A DNA stretch of 64,000 nt. Source: a bacterium. GTDB lineage: Bacteria; Planctomycetota; Planctomycetia; Planctomycetales; Planctomycetaceae. A model generated the notes under the pieces. The model was not told where the DNA came from. It did not search any database and worked only from the letters and a program-made list of their open reading frames with translations. Both the position numbers and the translations under genes were made by a program. Where the stretch lies: positions 62,001-126,000 of the forward strand of contig WGME01000008.1 in assembly GCA_016125225.1 (NCBI GenBank), written 5' to 3'. Of the stretch, positions 7,601-16,761 are shown piece after piece; positions within the stretch are counted from its first letter, which is position 1, and the number at the start of each line of letters is the position of its first letter.

Positions 7601-10600
7601 ATGGTGACCAGCAAGGACGCTTCGGAGAGCACTGCCACCGAGATTCCCAGTGCTGGCAATCCGCTTTGGTATAAAGATGCCGTCATTTACCAGATTCACG
7701 TACGTGCCTATCACGACGCGAACGGAGATGGCATCGGCGATTTTGCGGGTCTGACGCAGAAGCTCGACTACATCCAAAGTCTGGGCGTGAACACCATCTG
7801 GCTGTTGCCCTTTTTCCTTTCGCCCTTGCGCGACGATGGATACGACATCGCCGACTACACTCGCCTGAACCCGGCCTATGGCACGCTGAAGGACTTCGAG
7901 AAGTTCCTGGAAGAAGCCCATCGCCGCGATCTGCGGGTGATCACTGAAATGGTGATGAATCATACGTCTGATCAGCACGCCTGGTTTCAGCAATCACGCC
8001 GTGCTAAGCCGGGCAGCAAATGGCGGGACTTCTATGTCTGGAGTGATAACGAAGATCGCTACAGCGAAACCCGCATCATCTTTCAAGACTTCGAACGTTC
8101 GAACTGGACATGGGACCCCGTTGCCAATGCCTACTATTGGCACCGCTTTTACAGCCATCAACCCGACTTGAACTTCGACAATCCCGATGTTCACACGGCC
8201 ATGTTCGAAGCCATCGATTTCTGGTTCGATAAAGGGGTCGATGGCGTCCGGCTCGACGCGATTCCGTATCTGTATGAACGCGAAGGGACCAACTGCGAAA
8301 ACCTGCCGGAAACGCATGCCTTCATCAAGCAACTTCGGAAGCATATCGACGAGAAATACGTCGATAAAATGCTGCTTGCGGAAGCGAACCAATGGCCCGA
8401 AGATGCCGCCGCCTATTTCGGTGACGGTGACGAGAGCCATATGAATTTTCATTTCCCGTTGATGCCGCGGCTGTTCATGGCCGTGGAGCGGGAAGACCGG
8501 TTTCCCATCATCGATATTCTGGAACAGACGCCGAAGATTCCGGACAATTGCCAGTGGGGCGTCTTCCTGCGCAATCACGATGAACTCACATTGGAAATGG
8601 TCACCGACGAAGAGCGCGACTATATGTATCGCGCGTATGCGGAAGATCCCCGCGCCCGCATCAATCTTGGTATCCGTCGTCGTCTGGCGCCTCTGATGCG
8701 TGACGATCGCCGCAAGATCGAGTTGATGAATGGTCTGCTGCTATCGATGCCCGGTTCGCCGGTGATCTATTACGGTGATGAAATCGCGATGGGTGATAAC
8801 ATTTATCTCGGCGATCGCGATGCCGTGCGGACACCGATGCAGTGGAACGATGACCGGAATGCCGGGTTTTCCCGGGCCAATCCGCAGCGGTTATTCTTGC
8901 CGGTCATTATCGACACTCTGTACCACTATGCCTCGCGGAATGTGGAGGTCGAACAAAGCCGCCCGGCTTCAATGTTATGGTGGATGCGGCGGATCATCGG
9001 TCTGCGGAAGCAGCACCCGGCATTCGGACGCGGGACCATCGAATTCCTGACGCCGGACAACGGAAAAATTCTGGCTTATCTCCGAGAATCGAGCGAAGAA
9101 ACGGTCCTCGTCGTCGTGAATCTCTCGCGGTCGGTGCAGTGTGCTGAACTCGATTTGTCGCGGTTTCGTGGTCGTGTCCCGGTGGAACTGTTTGCCGAAT
9201 CGCGATTTCCCATGATTGGCGAGTTACCCTACTTCCTCACATTGGGGCCCTATGGGTTCTATTGGTTTCGCATCGAAGGCATCAGCAGCGACAGCAGCAC
9301 CATTTCCACTCCGTTGCCGGAATTCAAAGTGGTTTCCCGGTGGGACGAGATCTTTGAAGGCAAGCTGTTGCGACGCCTGGAATCTCTGTTGCCTGGCTAT
9401 CTGAAACAGCAGCGGTGGTTCGCTGGCAAAGCCCGGGTGATGCAACGGACCAATGTCATCGATGTTTTAACGATCGAGGATGTGCCCGCATTAACGGCGG
9501 CCGTCAAACGCTTCGGCAGCACCAACCCCGAGTCCCTCGCCGAAACACGGGTTCTGTTCGTACAGGTCGAGTACGCGGAAGGTGATCCCGATGTCTATCT
9601 GCTGCCCGTCGTCTTCGCGCAGGGACACCAGAGCGAGAACATCGTCGCAGACCGCCCGTCCGCGGGGCTACTGACAGTTCAGCGATCACGCGACGGCGGC
9701 TTGGCAACGTTATGTGACACCACCTATGAATGCGAATTCTGGTTACTGCTGTTCGATGCACTGGCCCGACAGCAAGCCATTACCGGACAGCGTGGCGTTC
9801 TGGAAGCGGTCCAAACCTCGGCCTGCCAGACTTTGTCTACCGATCTGAAACTGGAAGCGACCGTCCACGGTGGAGAGCAGAGCAATACGTCGGCGATCCT
9901 GGGTCGGCAACTGATTCTCAAGCTGATCCGCCGCTTAAACGAAGGCGAAAATCCCGACTTCGAAATTGGTCGCTTCTTGACCGAACGTACGGAACTGCGT
10001 TGCGTGCCGCGCGTCGCCGGGGCGCTTGAGTATCGATTCCGGGAAGGGAAGCGGTACACGATCGCGGTGGTGCACGAATTCGTCCCGAACCAGGGAGATG
10101 CCTGGGTTTATACCCTCGACGAACTGGGACGTTTTCTGGAACGTGTAGAAACGGAAATCACAGGCCCTCCCAGTACGACGGAATTGCCACTGAAAGCGTC
10201 ACCAGTAACCCTGTCGACTCTCGAAGTTCCCCCCAAAGTTCAGGAGTTGATCGGTCCTTATCTGCATGCGGCCCAGTTACTCGGGGAACGCACGGCGGAA
10301 ATGCATCTGGCTTTGGCAAGTGGCACCGAGACGGCATTTGCTCCCGAAGCCTTTTCCAAGCTGTACCAGCGCAGTCTCTACCAGGCAATGCGAGCCGAAG
10401 CCCGCAAAATGTTCACCTTGCTCCGGCGTCGTCAGAAAACTCTGCCGGGTGAAGCGATGACGTTGGCCGAACAGTTACTGTCTCGTGAAGCCGATCTGCT
10501 CGATCGTTATTCTCGCATTCTCAATGAGCGGATCACCGCCCTGCGAGCCCGGTGCCACGGCGACTACCATCTGGGCCAGGTGCTGTATACCGGCAAGGAT

Positions 10601-11008
10601 TTTGTGATTATCGACTTTGAAGGAGAACCCGCGCGGTCGATCAGCGAACGCCGCATCAAACGCTCGCCATTGCGGGATGTGGCGGGCATGCTGCGATCCT
10701 TCCACTATGCCACGCATGCCGTCTTCCGGAGTTCGCATGGTGAGGCGTTGCTGCAGTCGGCGAACAGCCCCTATGTGAAGGCGTGGGCTAGCGTCTGGTA
10801 CAACTGGTGCGCGGCGGCATTTCTAAAATCCTATTTGTCGTCTGCCGCCAGCGGACAGTTTTTGCCGCATGATCATGCCGAACTGCAGACATTGCTCGAT
10901 GCCTATCTGCTGGAAAAGGCGGTGTATGAGTTGGGCTACGAGTTGAACAACCGTCCCGACTGGGTTGCCATCCCGCTGGAGGGCATCTCGCAGCAATTGA
11001 AATCGTGA
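7601..11008 (+). CDS. treS: Trehalose synthase-maltokinase fusion (TreS-Mak)
   Basis: The 1135-residue protein joins two enzymes. Residues about 20-560 form a GH13 trehalose synthase (maltose alpha-D-glucosyltransferase) with DGVRLDAIPYL (nucleophile Asp), LLAEANQWPED (acid/base Glu) and FLRNHDELT. Residues about 590-1130 form a maltokinase (Pep2-like) with the kinase motifs RCHGDYHLGQ and DFEGEPAR. TreS interconverts trehalose and maltose; maltokinase makes maltose 1-phosphate, which GlgE uses to build alpha-glucan. GAGGA lies just upstream of the ATG. The downstream gene is treZ. No glgE is visible in the window. Confidence 0.93.
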   Translation: MVTSKDASESTATEIPSAGNPLWYKDAVIYQIHVRAYHDANGDGIGDFAGLTQKLDYIQSLGVNTIWLLPFFLSPLRDDGYDIADYTRLNPAYGTLKDFEKFLEEAHRRDLRVITEMVMNHTSDQHAWFQQSRRAKPGSKWRDFYVWSDNEDRYSETRIIFQDFERSNWTWDPVANAYYWHRFYSHQPDLNFDNPDVHTAMFEAIDFWFDKGVDGVRLDAIPYLYEREGTNCENLPETHAFIKQLRKHIDEKYVDKMLLAEANQWPEDAAAYFGDGDESHMNFHFPLMPRLFMAVEREDRFPIIDILEQTPKIPDNCQWGVFLRNHDELTLEMVTDEERDYMYRAYAEDPRARINLGIRRRLAPLMRDDRRKIELMNGLLLSMPGSPVIYYGDEIAMGDNIYLGDRDAVRTPMQWNDDRNAGFSRANPQRLFLPVIIDTLYHYASRNVEVEQSRPASMLWWMRRIIGLRKQHPAFGRGTIEFLTPDNGKILAYLRESSEETVLVVVNLSRSVQCAELDLSRFRGRVPVELFAESRFPMIGELPYFLTLGPYGFYWFRIEGISSDSSTISTPLPEFKVVSRWDEIFEGKLLRRLESLLPGYLKQQRWFAGKARVMQRTNVIDVLTIEDVPALTAAVKRFGSTNPESLAETRVLFVQVEYAEGDPDVYLLPVVFAQGHQSENIVADRPSAGLLTVQRSRDGGLATLCDTTYECEFWLLLFDALARQQAITGQRGVLEAVQTSACQTLSTDLKLEATVHGGEQSNTSAILGRQLILKLIRRLNEGENPDFEIGRFLTERTELRCVPRVAGALEYRFREGKRYTIAVVHEFVPNQGDAWVYTLDELGRFLERVETEITGPPSTTELPLKASPVTLSTLEVPPKVQELIGPYLHAAQLLGERTAEMHLALASGTETAFAPEAFSKLYQRSLYQAMRAEARKMFTLLRRRQKTLPGEAMTLAEQLLSREADLLDRYSRILNERITALRARCHGDYHLGQVLYTGKDFVIIDFEGEPARSISERRIKRSPLRDVAGMLRSFHYATHAVFRSSHGEALLQSANSPYVKAWASVWYNWCAAAFLKSYLSSAASGQFLPHDHAELQTLLDAYLLEKAVYELGYELNNRPDWVAIPLEGISQQLKS

Positions 11009-11059
11009 GGCCTGGTGGCTGGTGTCTCACCAGAATCCCTAACCCGGAAAAGGATCGTG

Positions 11060-12916
11060 ATGATCGTTCACCCAGACTATCCTCCCACCCTTGGTGCAAC
11101 GCTCATCGGCCCCGATCGCTGCCGGTTTCTGGTTTGGGCACCGCATGCCAAAAAACTCGAATTGAAAATCACCGGGCCGACTCCGCATGTCTTTCCTATG
11201 CAGCGACTCGACCGGGGTTATTACGAACTCACTTTGGATGGCGTGGGGCCTGGTACCGAGTATTTCTATCGCATCGATGGGCAACGTGATCGGCCCGATC
11301 CCGCCTCGCGACTCCAGCCACATGGCGTGCACCAAGCCTCTGCCGTCGTGGACCGGACATTCGCCTGGACAGACGAGGACTGGCATGGGATTCCGTTACG
11401 GCAATACATCATCTACGAACTGCATGTCGGGACTTTCACGACAGCAGGCACGTTTGACGCCGCCATTGAACAGTTGGATGATCTCTGCGAACTAGGGATC
11501 ACGGCGATTGAACTGATGCCCATCACGCAGTTTCCCGGCGGACGCAACTGGGGTTACGACGGGGTGCAGCCTTTCGCGGTTCAGAATACCTATGGCGGAC
11601 CCGATGGCTTGAAACGGTTGGTGAATGCGGCCCACAAGCGCGGTCTCGCTGTCATTCTCGATGTGGTTTACAACCACCTTGGTCCGGAAGGGAACTACCT
11701 GCCGGAGTTTGGCCAGTACTTCACGAATCGCTATGTGACTCCGTGGGGATCGGCGATGAACTTCGATGACCTCGATTGCGACGAGGTCCGTCGATACTTC
11801 ATCGAAAATGCCTTGTACTGGATTGACGAATGCCACATCGATGCCCTGCGGCTCGATGCGGTCCACGCCATTTACGATTTCTCCGCACGCCCCTTTTTGC
11901 AAGAACTGGCCGCCGCGATTCATCTGGAAGGCGAACGGCTGAACCGGCGGGTCTATACGATCGCGGAATCGGGCCAGAACGACCCGAAACTGTTAACCCC
12001 GTCGGAAGTGGGGGGCTGGGGACTCGATGCCCAATGGGCCGATGATCTGCATCATGCGTTGCGCAGCACGCTGGTCCACGAGCACTCGGGCTACTACATG
12101 GATTACGAGGGGTTCAGCGACATCGTCAAGGCTTACCGGGATGGCTTCGTGCTCGATGGCCGTCACTCGAAGTTCCTGAGACATCGACACGGGCGGTCGG
12201 TGCGGGATATTGAACCTTATCGGCTGGTGGTCTGTTCGCAGAATCACGATCAGGTCGGCAACCGTCTGATGGGCGAACGCTTGACCGCGTTGGCCAGCTT
12301 TGAGCAGCAGAAACTGGCGGCAGCGACCGTGCTCCTTTCACCCTGTTTACCAATGTTGTTTATGGGCGAAGAGTATGGCGAACCAGCGCCGTTCCAGTTT
12401 TTCATCAGCCACCTGGATGAGAATCTGGTCGCCGCCGTCCGCCGTGGTCGCAAACACGAGTTCGCCAGTTTCCGCTGGAAGCACGAACCGCCCGACCCGC
12501 AAGCTGAGGAAACATTCCAGCGCTGCCAATTGAACCACACGCTAAAGCAAGGCGGACACCATCGGGTCTTGCGCGAATTTTATCGTGCCTTGATTCAATT
12601 GCGGATGAGTGAAACGTCTCTGACATTTCCTGATCGCGATCGCATGACGATCACCAGTCATGACGACACGCAAACCATGATTGTTGAGCACTGCACCGCC
12701 GGGAGGAAGCTGCTATTGATTTTCCACTTCGGTGCGGCGGCTTGCGAACTGACTTTGACCGAGGCCCCCGGAACATGGACTTTGCTGCTGGATTCCGCCG
12801 ATCCGCGTTGGCAGGGACCGGGCAGCGAACTCCGTCCAGGTGAAGCCGCTCGTTCCACCAGCACTCTCCATCTGATGCCCTTTTCCATCATGGTGCATGT
12901 TCAACCTCAGGCGTGA
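11060..12916 (+). CDS. treZ: Malto-oligosyltrehalose trehalohydrolase
   Basis: This 618-residue GH13 enzyme starts with an early-set beta-sandwich (RFLVWAPHAKKLELK) followed by the catalytic barrel: ALRLDAVHAI (nucleophile), TIAESGQND (acid/base) and SQNHDQVGNR. TreZ releases trehalose from malto-oligosyl trehalose. The start at 11060 has GAAAAGGA six bases upstream, so it is preferred to an ATG at 11015. It follows treS-maltokinase by 51 bases on the same strand and is likely co-transcribed. Its usual partner TreY is absent from the window, which is odd. A branching-enzyme identity is less likely given the family signature. Confidence 0.9.
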   Translation: MIVHPDYPPTLGATLIGPDRCRFLVWAPHAKKLELKITGPTPHVFPMQRLDRGYYELTLDGVGPGTEYFYRIDGQRDRPDPASRLQPHGVHQASAVVDRTFAWTDEDWHGIPLRQYIIYELHVGTFTTAGTFDAAIEQLDDLCELGITAIELMPITQFPGGRNWGYDGVQPFAVQNTYGGPDGLKRLVNAAHKRGLAVILDVVYNHLGPEGNYLPEFGQYFTNRYVTPWGSAMNFDDLDCDEVRRYFIENALYWIDECHIDALRLDAVHAIYDFSARPFLQELAAAIHLEGERLNRRVYTIAESGQNDPKLLTPSEVGGWGLDAQWADDLHHALRSTLVHEHSGYYMDYEGFSDIVKAYRDGFVLDGRHSKFLRHRHGRSVRDIEPYRLVVCSQNHDQVGNRLMGERLTALASFEQQKLAAATVLLSPCLPMLFMGEEYGEPAPFQFFISHLDENLVAAVRRGRKHEFASFRWKHEPPDPQAEETFQRCQLNHTLKQGGHHRVLREFYRALIQLRMSETSLTFPDRDRMTITSHDDTQTMIVEHCTAGRKLLLIFHFGAAACELTLTEAPGTWTLLLDSADPRWQGPGSELRPGEAARSTSTLHLMPFSIMVHVQPQA

Positions 12917-13093
12917 GATGGGGGAATGGCTGGCTACGACTTCAAGTTCAGGTAGCGACCGTGAACCCCGATTGCCGGTCAGATGATTGGAAAGTCCAAC
13001 CTCGAAAGTGCTTTCCGAACTTTCCGGCGATTCAATTTAGAACCATACTGTCTTTTATCGATCTGATCTTCGAATTCTAAATCGGGCGAGCGC

Positions 13094-14284
13094 ATGTTTG
13101 TCAGCCAGACCCATTTGCCGCAACTGCTCGACACCTCGCACTATAGCGACGAGGGCGTGCATCAGCGGGAACGGGAAACGATGTTTCAATCCGGCTGGCA
13201 TTGTCTTGCCGCGTGGGATCAGTTTCCGAAAGAGGGCGACTACATCACCTCGAATCTGCTCGGCACTCCGTTGATTCTCTGGCGAAGGCAAGATCAGATT
13301 CGGGCGTTTCTGAATGTCTGCACGCATCGCTTCAGTATGCTGACCGATCGGCCTACCGGCTGCTTCCAGAAGAACATGAAGTGCCAGTATCACGGCTGGG
13401 AATACGATGAGACAGGGAATACCTGCCGGATTCCCGATGCCCAGAGCTTTCGCCCCTTGAAGAAAGGCGAACTGGGGCTGAAAGAATATCGCGTGGAGAT
13501 GGTGGGGCAACTGGTCTTTGTCACGCTGAATCCGCAAGCTCCACCCCTGCGCGAATATCTCGGCGAAGACTTGGCCTCGCTGTGTGAGGAACGGTTTTCG
13601 AAGCAGCACCACATCACGTACTGGTTTGATCGGGAGCAGCCCTGCAACTGGAAGATCGTTATCGAAAACCTGCTCGAATCGTATCACATTGAAAATGTAC
13701 ATCCGCGTACTTTCAAACGGTTCCCCGTTCCCGAGCACTGCACGCATACCTTTCACGACACTTACGACTACTACATTCACGACTTCAAGGACGAACCCGA
13801 CTCTGCCAACACCGAACGATTTGTCTGCCATCTGACGGGGCAACCGCTCGACCTGAAATGGCGTCACATTCTGCGATACCCCAATATCGCCGTGGGTGGA
13901 TCGGGGCCGTTCTATTACTTTCTGATCGTCTTTCCGCTGACGCCGACAACCTGCAGACTGCTGACCTACACGTTCCACTATTCGGGACCGCGCGGGCGTT
14001 TGTGGCCGTTTTTAGTCCACCGGGTTCTCAAGCGCTATGGCAAGTATCTCGGCCAACAGATCAATCAGGAAGACGCCGCGATTTACCCCGGCATTCAGAT
14101 TGGCAATACGACGCAAGAGCGGCCCCATGGGGGCGGTCTGATTTCGGCCCGCGAAGAACGCATCTTCGCCTTCCAGAAGTACATCTTGTCGCAGGTTGGC
14201 AGGCAGCCAGCTCAACAGACCGTTGCCGAACAGAATGGATGTCACTCTGAGACGGCCTGCGAGGAATCGGCATCAAACCTTTGA
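13094..14284 (+). CDS. Rieske-type ring-hydroxylating oxygenase, alpha subunit
   Basis: The 396-residue protein has a Rieske 2Fe-2S site at C76-x-H78 and C97-x2-H100, then a catalytic domain with the mononuclear iron ligands predicted at H198, H203 (ESYHIENVHP) and D327 (NQEDAA). These enzymes hydroxylate, desaturate or demethylate aromatic, sterol-like or other hydrophobic substrates using electrons from a ferredoxin or reductase. Its 3' end overlaps the radical SAM gene tail to tail by 12 bases. The proximity to terpenoid genes suggests it may oxidise a terpenoid, which is inference. The last 15 or so residues are low-complexity and look like translated intergenic repeat. Confidence 0.88.
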   Translation: MFVSQTHLPQLLDTSHYSDEGVHQRERETMFQSGWHCLAAWDQFPKEGDYITSNLLGTPLILWRRQDQIRAFLNVCTHRFSMLTDRPTGCFQKNMKCQYHGWEYDETGNTCRIPDAQSFRPLKKGELGLKEYRVEMVGQLVFVTLNPQAPPLREYLGEDLASLCEERFSKQHHITYWFDREQPCNWKIVIENLLESYHIENVHPRTFKRFPVPEHCTHTFHDTYDYYIHDFKDEPDSANTERFVCHLTGQPLDLKWRHILRYPNIAVGGSGPFYYFLIVFPLTPTTCRLLTYTFHYSGPRGRLWPFLVHRVLKRYGKYLGQQINQEDAAIYPGIQIGNTTQERPHGGGLISAREERIFAFQKYILSQVGRQPAQQTVAEQNGCHSETACEESASNL

Positions 14285-15499
14285 CAACTGTCGCTGCCGA
14301 TTCAGATCGCGATAGACGCCAAAGTCGTTGAAGAACATGCGTTTGGCCAGACGGTAGGCCCAACTGCGTTCGGGAATTTCATCGCCGGGGGCATCTTGTG
14401 ACGGGCGAGCGAGCATCGCCTGCAGTTCGGCCTGTGCCGTTTTCCGCACTGTCTGATCGCCTGCCTGATGCAGCACGACGAGTTCTTCCAACAAATCAGG
14501 TCGTTCCAGCACAATGCAGCCGCGCGTCGTTTGGGCTGCCAATTGACGGAAATCCCTTAGGAACTCTGATTGCGAAATCACCTGATCGATCGGCCGGGGA
14601 TCGTGAATCGATTCCTTCGCGAACTGCACGATCGGGCAGGGTTCAATGCCGCCCCAGGGGTTGATGTGGTGCGTCAATCCGGCAGCCGCCGGGCATAACG
14701 CCTGCCCCTCTCCATCGAAATACGCATCCACAATTCCAATCGGTTTGCGGGCTCGCATATCAACGACGAACTGCCGAATGCGGCGTTGCTGTTCGCGGGT
14801 GAGGCACAAGTCAGGATTCGGTTGCGGCCCCATCGGCCGGTAGACATGGAACCATGTGTAAAGCACCCCCATCTCGATCAGACGATCGACCCATTCCTCA
14901 CGAACGAGATCATCGATGTTGGTCTGACAGACACTGGTGCAGACGCCGGTGATCAGCTTGTGCTTCAGGCAGTTCTCGACCCCCTGCATGGTCTTCGACA
15001 AGACTGCGGGTCGCCCCCGTCGCTCATCGCTGACGATCTCGGTTCCTTCCACGCTGATCAAAGGCGTGACGTTGCCCAGCCGTCGTAATTCACGGGCCAC
15101 GTCATCGGTGATGAAATGGCCGTTGGTGAAGACCTGAAAATAACAACCGGGATGCTGGGCGAAAATCTCCAGCAGTTGCGGATGCATGAACGGCTCGCCC
15201 CCCACGATGCCAAAGAACGAGTTGCCCGCCGCTTGTGAATCGCGGATCAACCGATTCATCGCGGTGAGGTCGATGGTCTGCTGTTTCGCCGAGACATCGA
15301 CCCAACACCCCTGGCAGCGCAGATTGCAGCTGTTGATGACCGAGATGTAGAGAAACGGCGGGAAATAAACGCCCCGTTTCATCCGCCGTTTGAACCGCTG
15401 GACCGACAAGGCCCCCTTGAAACCGAAGTTATAGGCCAGCTTCCAGAGCAACCGTTTGTCGGTTTCCATCAGCAGCCGCTTGGCCATGCGCAAGTACAT
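14273..15499 (-). CDS. Radical SAM enzyme
   Basis: The 408-residue protein has the CxxxCxxC cluster motif (SCNLRCQGC, residues about 58-65), the GGEP motif, and a C-terminal region with scattered cysteines (EPCPIV, RGCIV) that may hold a further cluster as in SPASM-type enzymes. Radical SAM enzymes use a 5'-deoxyadenosyl radical for C-H activation. An ATG at 15499 is chosen; 15487 is an alternative, and further upstream the frame merely overlaps the CobW-type gene. It lies 47 bases downstream of that gene on the same strand, so the two are likely an operon divergent from the terpenoid genes. The substrate is unknown. Confidence 0.87.
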   Translation of the reverse strand: MYLRMAKRLLMETDKRLLWKLAYNFGFKGALSVQRFKRRMKRGVYFPPFLYISVINSCNLRCQGCWVDVSAKQQTIDLTAMNRLIRDSQAAGNSFFGIVGGEPFMHPQLLEIFAQHPGCYFQVFTNGHFITDDVARELRRLGNVTPLISVEGTEIVSDERRGRPAVLSKTMQGVENCLKHKLITGVCTSVCQTNIDDLVREEWVDRLIEMGVLYTWFHVYRPMGPQPNPDLCLTREQQRRIRQFVVDMRARKPIGIVDAYFDGEGQALCPAAAGLTHHINPWGGIEPCPIVQFAKESIHDPRPIDQVISQSEFLRDFRQLAAQTTRGCIVLERPDLLEELVVLHQAGDQTVRKTAQAELQAMLARPSQDAPGDEIPERSWAYRLAKRMFFNDFGVYRDLNRQRQLSKV

Positions 15500-15546
15500 T
15501 CTCGTCTCGATTGCAGGTAAACAGTGGAAAACGGGAGGCGAACCGA

Positions 15547-16659
15547 TCAGGCCGGCTGCAACCGATGTGTCGGCATCGGACGACCCGGGCGGAACTGCTG
15601 CGTCTGCTGTTCGGTGGCGGTAATTCCATGGTCCGCACAGACCCGCTGGATCGCGTTCTGCACCTGCTGGGCCAACACCAGTGGGTCGCAAGCCACACGG
15701 GCATTCACCACCAGTTCGCACTCTTTCACCTGGCTATGCGAGGGCAATGAAAGTTCCGGGGCCACAGCCGTGCTGATCAGATTCGCCACGCCGAAGAACC
15801 CTTCCCACAAACCAATGGTCTTCAGATGAGCGGCTTCAAAACCAGCGTCTGACAGGGACTGCTGCAGACTCTGCACGATCTCGAGCAGAACATCATCCAA
15901 GGTGAAGGACTGCTCCGAGTGCAAGCGCAGACTGCTGTTCAACCAGCCCAGTTCGGCTTCTCCATCGGCATAGATGTCGTAATCGATGTCGAGCACGCGG
16001 CGGCCAAAGTCGCCCTGTTGATCAAGGAATTCCAGCACGGCATCAAAGCCGTCTCCGGTTTTCGCGGAGACCGCCAGCCGTGCGGTTTGCGGGTGCTTTT
16101 CGTCCAGCAATGTATGCAGCTCATGAACTTCGGCCGGGCTCAGTTCATCGACGCGATTGATGAGAATGAGGTCGGCTTCTTCGAGTTGCTTTTCCAGAAT
16201 GTAGGCCGCTTTGGGGGAAAAGCCGCCACCGGGTTCGTTGCGGAGAATGCGGCCACCCTGGCTCGGCTTCAACAACACCGCATACGGGGCGACAGAGAAC
16301 TGGGCGTCGTACAACTGTTTGAGCGGCTGCAACACCGTCGCCACGAGATCGGTGCAACTCCCCACCGGTTCCGCGAGAATCACATCCGGGGCCTTGCTCT
16401 GATCGAGTTGCTGAATCGAGCCGATCAGATCGTTAAAGCGGCAACAGAAACAGGCCCCGGCGACTTCACCGACATCGAAGCCCTGGGATCGCAAGGAATT
16501 CGTATCGACGAGATCGCTGGCCTGATCGTTGGTGACGATGCCGACCGATAATCCCTGACTCGTATAATGCCGGGCCAGTCGCGCGAGAGTGGTGGTTTTC
16601 CCGGCTCCCAGAAAACCACCCACCATGATAAAGCGAATTGTTCGCGCAGGTTTCGTCAT
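15547..16659 (-). CDS. CobW/COG0523-type (G3E family) GTP-binding protein
   Basis: The 370-residue protein has Walker A GGFLGAGKTT (residues 14-23), a C-x-C-C metal motif (C70, C72, C73), and NRVD as the base-recognition motif. CobW-family GTPases are metallochaperones that load Zn, Co or Fe into client enzymes. It is transcribed divergently from the DegT gene across 102 bases, upstream of the radical SAM gene. A metal-loading role for a neighbour is a reasonable inference because the neighbours include a Rieske and two Fe-S proteins. The start ATG at 16659 gives MTKPARTIRFIMVGG; longer in-frame starts add sequence that overlaps the divergent promoter region. Confidence 0.88.
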   Translation of the reverse strand: MTKPARTIRFIMVGGFLGAGKTTTLARLARHYTSQGLSVGIVTNDQASDLVDTNSLRSQGFDVGEVAGACFCCRFNDLIGSIQQLDQSKAPDVILAEPVGSCTDLVATVLQPLKQLYDAQFSVAPYAVLLKPSQGGRILRNEPGGGFSPKAAYILEKQLEEADLILINRVDELSPAEVHELHTLLDEKHPQTARLAVSAKTGDGFDAVLEFLDQQGDFGRRVLDIDYDIYADGEAELGWLNSSLRLHSEQSFTLDDVLLEIVQSLQQSLSDAGFEAAHLKTIGLWEGFFGVANLISTAVAPELSLPSHSQVKECELVVNARVACDPLVLAQQVQNAIQRVCADHGITATEQQTQQFRPGRPMPTHRLQPA

Positions 16660-16761
16660 TGCGTGGCCTTGTTTCCCGATGGACTCTGGCAGCAAAATGG
16701 TCTCTGCATGGTAAACGCTTTCTGCGCACACGAGCAATCCCCCGAGAACGATTCCCGAAAA

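Noticed and set aside
14230-14284. C-terminal tail of the Rieske protein resembling a repeated intergenic GTCACTCTGAG-type sequence
   Set aside because: The motif hint is from memory of common intergenic repeats and there is only one copy here, so I mention it in the gene entry but do not list it as a repeat.
15500-15721. N-terminal extension of the radical SAM reading frame
   Set aside because: The extension overlaps the end of the CobW-type gene and has no recognisable domain; the start at 15499 is preferred.
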